Source of the DNA: Plecoglossus altivelis
Lineage: Eukaryota > Chordata > Actinopteri > Osmeriformes > Plecoglossidae
Reading direction: 5' to 3'
DNA length: 64,000 nucleotides
NCBI GenBank assembly: GCA_036571765.1
Contig: BROE01000007.1
Location: 15,216,442 to 15,280,441, forward strand
Both the position numbers and the translations under genes were made by a program. Below are positions 55,263-64,000 of this stretch, piece by piece; position 1 is the first letter of the stretch; the number at the start of each line of letters is the position of its first letter. The notes beneath the pieces are model-generated. The model was not told the origin of the DNA. It ran no database searches and saw nothing but the letters and a program-made list of their open reading frames with translations.

Positions 55263-58200
55263 TCATTCCTGGTTAGAGGATCCAGGAAGCTCATTGGTCA
55301 GCGTGTGCCATCGCTCCACCCTCTGGCCTTTGTTCTTCAGGCAGTCTATCCAATGCTGCAGCGCATCTCCCTGTGAGTGACAGCCCAGAGACACGCCCCC
55401 TTCAACACAAAACAAACCCCAGGGTCACTTTAACAGGACGTTTCAGGCGGAGATGAACTTGGTGTCAGTCTGACCTTTCACCTCAAGGTGAATCAATCAG
55501 TCGTTAAAAACAGGCTTGTTAGCTGAAAGAAAGCCTCAGTTAAGGAACATGCTCTCAGACCAGACAGTAAGCACCGTTCACAAAGCCTGCACCATGAAGA
55601 GAGAGCATACGAGCACACAGGAGCATACGAGCATACGAGCACGCGTACGCGTGTGCGAGCACGCGTGCGCGTGTGCGAGCGCGTGTGCGAGGAGATTGTG
55701 TGGAGATTGTGTGTGGAGATGTGGAGATTCTCACCGATAAAGTCGTTAGATTTCCCGAGGTCGTAGTCCCACACTGTGACCTCCAGGGTCTTGGAGGAAA
55801 GTTCTGTGAAGGAGATCTCGTAGAAGAACTCCTGAGGTCAAAGGTCAGAAGGTCGTAAGTCAATCAGCAATGATAATGTTAATCCTCCATACACATTCAT
55901 ACTTTCACACAACCCAGAGGTCAGGAGGTCGTAAGTCATTCAGTAAAGACGACATTAATCCTCCACACACATTCATACTTTCAAATGTTCCAACCCATCG
56001 AGCAATACACCCATCCACATGCTCTAACCACTAAGCCTTTCCCAGCCCATGCTGCATCGCTGAGCTAGTTTCAGAAACCTGTATTCCCCGTGAGGTTGTA
56101 GAAGCACACTGTGACAGCATCATCACTCAGAACTCATCGCCAGCAGAACGGAGGTTCAGTTTGTTGTCTTCAAATTTGTTTAGTAAATAAAATGACCACA
56201 GGGAGTTTGTTTTGCTGTTTTGTTTTCTAACTCAGTTAAGCGCTCTCTGTCTCATTCTGCTAACAAGAGGCTTTGGGTCATACTCATTAGACACAAAGCA
56301 GAATCAAATCTCACAGCTTCACACTCCAACAAGCTCATTATAGTACTGGATTGTAAAACTGTCTATCTCTCTTGCACACACGTTCACACGTATGCTGACA
56401 TGCACACACGTGGATGCATGTTTACACACTTGCACACACACTGACACACACACTGACACACACACTGATACACACACTGATACACACACTGACACACACA
56501 CTTGCACACACACTGACACACACACTGACACACACACTGACACACACACTAGCACACACACTGACACACACACTGACACACACGTTCTTCTTACCTCGTT
56601 GAACTCTGGGTTCAGAGTTTTCTTTATGACGGCCGTCTTGTGCTTGGATTTCTTCTGCACGTCTGGCTTAAGATACCTGTGAGAGCAGGCGAAGATGTCC
56701 TCAGAGACATGAGTGGGTCATGTTTGACCACAAGAGCTAAGCGTGTGTCATGTATGACCACAGAGAGCTAAGCTTGTGTCATATATGATTACAGAGAGCT
56801 AAGCTTGTGTTGTGTTTGACCACAAGAGCTAAGCGTGTGTTGTGTTTGACCACAAGAGCTAAGCGTGTGTTGTGTATGACTACAGAGAGCTAAGCGTGTG
56901 TCATGTATGACCACAGAGAGCTAAGCGTGTGTTGTGTTTGACCACAAGAGCTAAGCGTGTGTTATGTTTGACCACAAGAGCTAAGCGTGTGTTGTGTATG
57001 ACCATAGAGAGCTAAGCATGTGTTGTGTTTGACCACAGAGAGCTAAGCGTGTGTCATGTTTGACCAAATGAGCTAAGCGTGTGTTGTGTTTGACCACAAG
57101 AGCTAAGCATGTGTCATGTATGACCACAGAGAGCTAAGCGTGTGTCATGTATGACCACAGAGAGCTAAGCATGTGTCATGTTGACCACAGAGAGCTAAGC
57201 GTGTGTCATGTTTGACTACAGGAGCTAAGCGTGTGTCATGTTTGACCACAGAGAGCTAAGCGTGTGTTGTGTATGACCACAGAGAGCTAAGCGTGTGTTG
57301 TGTTTGACTATAGAGAGCTAAGCGTGTGTCATGAATGACCACAGAGAGCTAAGCGTGTGTTGTGTTTGACCACAGAGAGCTAAGCGTGTGTCATGTTTGA
57401 CTACAGGAGCTAAGCGTGTGTTGTGTTTGACTATAGAGAGCTAAGCGTGTGTTGTATATGACCACAGAGAGCTAAGCGTGTGTTGTGTTTGACTATAGAG
57501 AGCTAAGCGTGTGTCATGTATGACCACAGAGAGCTAAGCGTGTGTTGTGTATGACCACAGTTGCAGCTTCTGATCTTTCCATCAGCCTGGTTCTCCACCC
57601 CCTCCTGCCTCCACCCCTTCCCTTCCTCCATCCCCCTCCTACACACCCCATCCCTTCCTCCATCCTTCCATCCCCCTCTAAGGCACCCTTCCTTCATCTG
57701 TCCTACACCCCTCCTGCACTATCACACACTAGCACACTTTCAGACACAGACTGCAACACAGCTGACACTAACCACTACACAGGAACAGAGCGAGAGAGTG
57801 AGACAGGGAGAAAGAGAGAGAGGGGAGGGAGTGAGAGGGAGTGAGAGAGAGAGAGAGAGAGAGAAAGGAAGGAAGGAGAAAGACAGATGGGGTGGGAGGA
57901 AGAGAGATGTGGCAGGGAGAGAGAGATGGGGGAGGGAGAAATAGAGAGATGGGGGGGAGAAATAGAGATGGGGAGGGAGAGAGAGAGATGGGGAGGGAGA
58001 GAGAGAGAGATGGGGGAGGGGAAGAGAGCAAAGGGTAGAACATACTGCTGCATGTGTGTAATAAAATACATTAAAGGGTAAATGTGTGAAGGAGCAAACA
58101 TGAATAAAATGGAGAAAAAAGGAAATCAAGGAAGAACATGTTGTTGCTGCATGATGGAGGGACTGTGTGGGTGAAAAGAACAGACCAACATCTCTTTGGT

Positions 58201-60185
58201 ATGCCAAGTTTATTCTTAAACCTCAAGGGGAAATAGCTGGTTTGTCATGCTTATCCTAGAAACTGTGTGTGTGTGTGAGAGAGGGAGGGAGACAGACAAA
58301 CAGATACAGAGAGGGGGAGAGGAGGAGAAAGACAGATACAGAGATAGAGAGAGAGGGGGAGGGAGGAAGAGACAGACAGAGAGAGGGAGGGAGAGACATA
58401 TACAGAGAGAGGGGGAGGAAGAGACAGACAGATACACAGAGAGAGAGAAGGGAAGGGAGAGACAGAGAGATACAGAGAGAATGGGGAGGGAGGGAGAGAA
58501 AGACAGATACAGAGAGAAGGGGAAGGAGAGACAGACAGATACAGAGAGAGGGGAGGGAGAGACAGACAGATACAGAGAGAGGGGGAGGAAGAGACAGACA
58601 GATACACAGAGAGAGGGGGAGGGAGAGACAGACAGATACAGAGAGAGAGAAAAGGGGAGGGAGAGACAGACAGATACAGAGAGAGGGGGAGGGGGAGGGT
58701 GAGAGAGACAGATACAGAGAGAGAGAGAAGGGAAGGGAGAGACAGACAGATACAGAGAGAGAGAGAAGGGAACAATAGAAACAGAGGTAGGGCAGAGGGA
58801 ACATAGGGGTGATATTTACATGGCTGATATAAACAGGACATATATACATACATATATATATATAAGGACAGATGGAGCGAGAAAGGAGGGGATGTATAGG
58901 TGGCTACGATGTCTGCCTGCAGGCTCTTAACAATCCTGAGAACACGCAAGGACCCTCTCTCTTCCTGTCAACATGCATCATTAAGCTGAACACAACTCCG
59001 CTACTCAAACACACACACACACTCATTCTCTCACACACATACTGTCACTCACATACCCCCACCACACACACACACACTCGCATTCTCTCACACACATACT
59101 GTCACTCACATACCCCCACCACACACACACTCGCATTACAATTTTTCTGTTACGAAGCAGAGACCAACAAAATACTTGAGATTGCAGGTCAACCTGTTCC
59201 CACAGTGAGCATGCTAATGACTCTCCTGCTGTCTCACATCCAGCAGCAATGCTGTCTCACATCCAGCAGCAATGCTGTCTCACATCCAGCAGCAATGCTG
59301 TCTCACATCCAGCAGCAATGCTGTCTCACATCCAGCAGCAACGCTGTCTCACATCCAGCAGCAATGCTGTCTCACATTCAGCAGCAATGCTGTCTCACAT
59401 TCAGCAGCAATGCTGTCTCACATCCAGCAGCAATGCTGTCTCACATTCAGCAGCAATGCTGTCTCACATTCAACAGCAATGCTGTCTCACATTCAACAGC
59501 AATGCTGTCTCACATCCAGCAGCAATGCTGTCTCACAATCAGCAGCAATGCTGTCTCACATTCAGCAGCAATGCTGTCTTACATCCAGCAGCAATGCTGT
59601 CTCACATCCAGCAGCAATGCTGTCTCACATTCAGCAGCAATGCTGCTTAAATGAGTCTGGTGCTGCAGGAGAAACCTCAGGTGGATCAGAGCTGCTTGGA
59701 GCCAGTGGTTGAAGAGATGTTGATGCTCCTGCAGGTTGTCTAGACCCTGACTACACAGCAGCCGCACACACTACACACACATAGTACACTCCACACAACA
59801 CACACGCACACAGTACACACACAACATACATACACACCGCACACACATCACACACACACACACACACACACACATACATACACACACACACACACACATA
59901 CATACGCACACACGCACACACACACACATGCACACACACATACACGTATACAGATGCGCACACACGAACATACAAACATATGTGCGCACTCACACATACA
60001 TACACACACATAACGTACAGCACACTGCAACGTATATCATCACACGCACACACACACATCACTGCACATACACAACCACACACACATACATACACAGCAC
60101 ACACACACACACACACCATCACACACACACATACACACACACACACAGCACACACTCACACAACACACAAACACTATTCAACACA

Positions 60186-60220
<35 letters not shown>

Positions 60221-60260
60221 TACAAACACTACAACACCACACACACACACCACACATACA

Positions 60261-60304
<44 letters not shown>

Positions 60305-61383
60305 TGCTGCAGGAGACAGTGTTAGTTCCAGCAGCAGATGGGTTTCCACAGTAAAGGGGGGGTGGGTGTTGTCACATCTCTGTCAGCAGTCCAACCTCCT
60401 CCTCTGCTTCAGACCAGAATACTGACAGGAAAACAACAATGGTCTTCGTTTCTGTAAACGTTCCTCTATTCTATGGTACCTATGCAGGTTGTGTTGGAAA
60501 AACCTTGGGAACCTTTTGCAGTCTAGCTAGAACCTTCCTCTGATCAGAGAACAATTCTACAGAGAATCTAAAAGGTTCTTCAACTGCCAGCTTGCAAGGG
60601 AGATCAGAGGATGGGGGATTCAACAGCGAGAGGATGAAAGATGAGGATAGAGGATAGAAAGATGAGAGGAAGACTCCATTAGATCCACCATTAGGGAAGG
60701 AGAGAAGGAGAGGAGGAGGAGAGGAGGAGAGGAGGAGGAGGAGGAGGAGGAGAGCAGGAGAAGGCGGAGGAGAAGGAGGAAGATAGGAGGAGGAGAGCAG
60801 GAGAGGAGGAGAGGAGGAGGAGAGAAGGAGAGGAGGACAAGGAGGACAAAGAGGAGAGTATGAGAAGGAGGGGGAGAGCAGGAGAAAAGGAGGAGAGGAG
60901 GAGAGGAGGACAAAGAGGTGGAGGAAAGGAGGAGGAGGAGAGGAGGAGGAGAGAAGGAGGACAAGAGGCAAATAGGAAGGAGAGGAAGAGGAGGAGAGGA
61001 GGAGAGAAGGAGGAGATGAGGAGGAAATGGAGAGGAGGACAAAGAGGTGGAGGAAAGGAGGAGGAGGAGAGGAGGAGGAGAGAAGGAGGACAAAGAGGCA
61101 TAGGAGGAGAGGAAGAGGAGGAGAGGAGGAGAGAAGGAGGAGATGAGGAGGAAATGGAGAGGAGGAGAAAGAGAGGAGGAAGTACTGACGTTTTGACGTA
61201 GGGGTCAGAGAAGCCGTTGACGTCCATGGCAGCTAGGTGAGCACAGCGCCGCACGCCCACACACAGCCCCCCGCGGGCTCGCTCCTTATCCTTCACATCG
61301 CCCTCGTCTGGTGGGGGGAGGAACTGCAGGCAGAGCAATAGCCGACCCCTCTCCTCCAAACTCCTCTGCTGCTCAGTCTCCCA
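55263..61383 (-). CDS. doc2a: Double C2-like domain protein alpha, C-terminal C2B part (5' end outside window)
   Basis: High-affinity Ca2+ sensor for spontaneous and asynchronous neurotransmitter release (known). Minus-strand exons in coding order: 61383-61190, 56676-56595, 55831-55735, 55399-55263, giving 169 codons plus stop with phases matching. They cover the whole C2B domain. Loop 1 is HLAAMDVNGFSDPYVKTYLK, the polybasic strand is KKSKHKTAVIKKTLNPEFNE, loop 3 is TVWDYDLGKSNDFIG, and the end is ERWHTLTNELPGSSNQE. The Ca2+-ligand aspartates of loops 1 and 3 (MD, SD, WDYD, ND) are present, so Ca2+ binding is predicted to be retained. An acidic and basic insert (PPPDEGDVKDKERARGG) lengthens the loop before the CVGVRRCAHL strand compared with mammalian DOC2. 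The C2A domain and N-terminus are beyond base 64000 or not recognisable in 61384-64000. DOC2B and rabphilin are alternatives; AAMDVNG and 16p11.2 synteny favour DOC2A. Confidence 0.88.
55610..55692. repeat. Alternating purine-pyrimidine GCGTGTGCGAGCACGCG tract
   Basis: gcacgcgtacgcgtgtgcga-type units next to a doc2a exon. The alternation favours Z-DNA. Confidence 0.8.
56400..56585. repeat. (cacacactgaca)n repeat, doc2a intron
   Basis: About twelve 14-bp units end at the donor side of exon 56595-56676. Confidence 0.88.
56700..57558. repeat. 30-bp minisatellite, doc2a intron
   Basis: About 29 units of tgaccacagagagctaagcg + tgtgttgtgt with tat/ttt and cac/tac variants. Confidence 0.92.
57785..58790. 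repeat. Polypurine (GA)n arrays, doc2a intron
   Basis: Two blocks (57785-58030 and 58270-58790) of gggagggagagagagatggg and gagacagacagatacagaga units. Confidence 0.88.
59010..59135. repeat. Two-copy CA-rich 60-bp duplication
   Basis: cattctctcacacacatact + gtcactcacatacccccacc occurs twice. Confidence 0.85.
59222..59647. repeat. 23-bp minisatellite, doc2a intron
   Basis: About eighteen copies of cagcagcaatgctgtctcac + atc, with CATCCAGC/CATTCAGC/CATTCAAC variants. Confidence 0.93.
59765..60302. repeat. Long (CA)n tract, doc2a intron
   Basis: About 540 bp of CA repeat with tacat/gcgca interruptions. Confidence 0.92.
60690..61185. repeat. (GGAGGAGA)n polypurine array, doc2a intron
   Basis: Includes two roughly 135-bp near-identical higher-order copies (from about 60900 and 61030) starting ggacaaagaggtggaggaaa. 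Confidence 0.9.
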
Positions 61384-61384
61384 C

Positions 61385-61850
61385 TGGGGGAGGGGAGGAG
61401 AGGGGAGGAGAGAGGAGAGGGGAGGAGAGAGGAGAGAGGAGAGGAGAGGAGAGGACGAGTGAGAGAGGGGAAGGGGGCGGGGGAGGGGAGGGGAGGGGAG
61501 AGGGTAGGAGAGAGGAGGGTAGGAGAGGAGAGGGGAGGAGAGAGGTAGAGGGAGGGGAGGAGAGAGGAGAGGAGGAGGTAGGAAAGAGGAGGGTAGGGAG
61601 AGGGAGGCGAGGTGAGGAGAAGAGGAGAGGGAGGCGGGAAGGGGGGAGGAGAGAGGGGGAGGGAGGGAAGAGAGAGGGGCGGACGGAGAGAAAAGCTGAG
61701 TGGGAGGGGATGGGTAGGCAGAAGGAGAGGGTAGGAGAGAGAAGAGGGGAGGAAAGTAGGGGAGGTAGGCAAAAATAAAAAAGAGAGAAGAGGGGGAGAG
61801 AAGAGAGGGGTAGGAGAAGAGAGAGGGGAGGAAAGTAGGGGAGGGTTAGG
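61385..61850. repeat. (GGGGAGGAGA)n polypurine array directly upstream of a doc2a exon
   Basis: Purine on plus, hence a roughly 450-bp polypyrimidine tract on the transcribed doc2a strand running into the exon acceptor. Confidence 0.9.
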
Positions 61851-62694
61851 GTCAGAATAACCAGGGGATAAAAATCCTGGATTCTCAGAAAAGCAAGAGA
61901 GACACAGGATGTGACATCACCAGCCCTCCTGAACTATGACCTTTAACTCTTCAAGAAGGAGGCTCCTGAAGTTAGGGGACAGGAGACACTGACCTTTCCT
62001 GGGTCTGTGTTCAGGCCCCGGGCCCCCTAAGAACCTGACAGCCTGTTGACACTAGACAACTAGACAACTGACTGACTAACACTGACTGTAGTAGAGGTCA
62101 GTAGGAGGAAAAGCTCGTTTTATCATTGTGAGGAAATGTAAATGCTTGGCGTAACACCTCGAGGTGATGCTACGCTTCCATGCAGAGCGTTCTGCTTGCC
62201 TGCTTCCCCGTTAGGATGAAGAAGCTGCTCAGAAGCCCCCTGAAGAGTGATAGACCATCTCAGAAGAGAGAATGACTCACTTTGGGCTCGGGGCATCACA
62301 TGTATGTGGGACTATTTATAGAGGGAGGACGTATGCTATTTTAGAGTGGTGTCTCTTCTTCCTCACCCACATGTAATGCAGCAAAACCCAGAGCTTGCTC
62401 TACTGTGGATGTGAACAACGTTCTCCCTCAGACACACACACACACGCATGTGGGTCTTGTTGAGAGAGGACATTGCAATGACCAGGTAGTCTGCCCATCA
62501 CTGGTCCTCCCCTAAGCTCTGCCGTTCTCAACATCTCAACATCTCTACATCTAAATCTTTACATCTCTACATCTACATCTCCACATCTCCATATGTGTAC
62601 ATCTCTACATCTCTACATTTCCACATCTCTACATATCTTTTTCCCAAGATGGAGGACTGGAAGGAGGGATCAATATGCCAGCCTCCTAACTCCT
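61851..62694. other. doc2a intron, unique sequence
   Basis: No exon recognised on either strand. A short catctctacatct repeat occurs at 62530-62640. Confidence 0.5.
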
Positions 62695-63265
62695 CTCACA
62701 CTATTTATCACTCTCTACCTCTCTCTCTACCTCTCTCTACCTCTCTCTACCTCTCTACCTCTCTACCTCTCTACCTCTCTACCTCTCTCTCTACCTCTCT
62801 CTCTACCTCTCTCTCTACCTCTCTCTACCTGTCTACCTCTCTCTCTACCTCTCTCTCTACCTCTCTCTACCTCTCTCTCTACCTCTCTACCTCTCTACCT
62901 CTCTCTCTACCTCTCTCTACCTCTCTCTCTACTTATCTCTACCTCTCTTCCTCTCTCTTTCTTCCTCTCTCTTTCTTCCTCTCTCTACCTCTCTCTCCAC
63001 CTCTCTACCTCTCTCTCTACCTCTCTCTACCTCTCTCTCTACCTCTCTCTCTACCTCTATCTACCTCTCTACTTCTCTCTACCTCTCTCTACCTCTCTCT
63101 TTCTTCCTCTCTCTACTTCTCTCTCTACCTCTCTACCTCTCTCTACCTCTTTACCTCTCTCTCTACTTCTCTCTCTACCTCTCTACCTCTCTCTACCTCT
63201 CTCTACCTCTCTACCTCTCTCTCTACTTCTCTCTAGCTCTCTCTACCTCCCTCTTTCTACCTCTT
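62695..63265. repeat. (CTCTCTAC)n array
   Basis: ctctctacctctctac-type units extend for about 570 bp. Confidence 0.92.
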
Positions 63266-63489
63266 AGTTCTCTGTTTTTATTGAGATCAGATGGTGTCCT
63301 TGTCTGAGTGCTGACTTGCATTAGTGTCTCAGACAGAAGTCATTAGAGGCTGTGTAGTTCAGAGCAGCAAGTAAACACAACCTGGAAGCACAAACACACG
63401 GCTGAGATCAGAATGCTACACAGAAACACCTCGAGATAGCAGACAGATAAAGATGACAGACACACCCTTGGAGAGAACAAGACAGACAG

Positions 63490-63502
63490 GGACGTGGTGA
63501 GA

Positions 63503-63533
<31 letters not shown>

Positions 63534-64000
63534 TGAGGTAGATACAGACAGAGAGTGAGAGGTAGAGACAGACACACCCTTAGAGAGAACAAGACAGACA
63601 GGGACGTGGTGAGAGAGAGAGACAGAGACAGAGACAGAGACAGAGACTGAGGTAGATACAGACAGAGAGTGAGAGGTAGAGACAGATAAAGAGAGAGAGA
63701 TAGAGATAGAGAGAGGTAGAAACAGAGAGAGAGGGGGTAGAGACAGAGAGAGAGAGACAGAGAGGAAGAGACAGAGAGAGAGTCGGAGAGAGGTAGAGAG
63801 AGGTAGAGACAGAGAGAGAGACAGAGAGAGGTAGAGAGAGAGAGAGACAGAGAGGTAGAGAGAGAGAGGTAGAGACAGAGAGAGAGGTAGAGAGAGAGAG
63901 ACAGAGAGGTAGAGAGAGAGAGGTAGAGAGAGAGAGGTAGAGAGAGAGAGAGAGAGAGAGGTAGAGAGAGAGAGAGACAGAGAGGTAGAGACAGAGAGAG
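63490..64000. repeat. (GAGA)n/(GACAGA)n array to window end
   Basis: gagagaggtagagacagaga units. Also contains a direct duplication of about 110 bp (63464-63573 and 63570-63680). Confidence 0.9.

Noticed and set aside
56700..57558. Regular 30-bp repeats considered as a CRISPR array
   Set aside because: Units are directly adjacent with no unique spacers and lie in a vertebrate intron, so this is a minisatellite.
58251..58949. 232-codon minus-strand Ser/Leu/Cys open frame, and overlapping Arg/Glu frames on plus
   Set aside because: Translation of GAGACAGA simple repeats with no domain content.
62593..63267. Two overlapping frames of over 200 codons (Ser-Leu-Pro-Leu-Tyr)
   Set aside because: Product of the CTCTCTAC repeat; open in several frames.

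Overview
This window is vertebrate nuclear DNA, most likely from a ray-finned (teleost) fish. The genes are split into short exons with GT-AG introns. The proteins are vertebrate orthologues, and the introns are packed with CA/GT, GA/CT and minisatellite arrays of the kind common in fish. No species can be named from sequence alone. There are no bacterial, viral or CRISPR features.

Seven genes can be read. In order they are taok2 (+, 5' end outside the window, 388-12012), maz (+, 16410-20058), tlcd3b/fam57b (+, 25563-28935), pagr1 (-, 32236-33986), kif22 (+, 35175-42128), prrt2 (+, 43895-46371) and doc2a (-, 55263-61383, 5' end outside the window). All seven have human orthologues in the neurodevelopmental 16p11.2 CNV region, so this is a fish block of conserved synteny with shuffled order. 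pagr1 and kif22 are head to head, and the interval between them carries cell-cycle type promoter motifs. A strong CTCF-core match lies in the kif22 3' UTR, between kif22 and prrt2.

Functionally the block mixes neuronal and synaptic genes with nuclear ones. TAOK2 is a kinase, PRRT2 acts at the presynaptic terminal, DOC2A is a Ca2+ sensor and TLCD3B is a TLC-domain sphingolipid protein. MAZ is a zinc-finger transcription factor, PAGR1 belongs to the MLL3/4-PTIP complex and KIF22 is a chromokinesin. They share a locus rather than one pathway.

The stretch 46372-55262 between prrt2 and doc2a has no identifiable intact gene. It holds purine and pyrimidine tracts, an unexplained set of coding-like fragments (about 47030-47630), and a nested transposon. 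The nested element is a 1546-bp hAT copy with a perfect 8-bp target duplication, inserted into an older inverted-repeat element.

The most unusual pattern is that several tandem arrays overlap functional boundaries. Three taok2 splice donors, one maz splice acceptor and the pagr1 stop codon are each copied inside the adjacent minisatellite. Assembly quality is uneven. There is a 30-N gap inside kif22 where reading phase proves coding sequence is missing, long homopolymer blocks (29200-29580, 53033-53220), and a frame-broken stretch in the taok2 long-isoform region.
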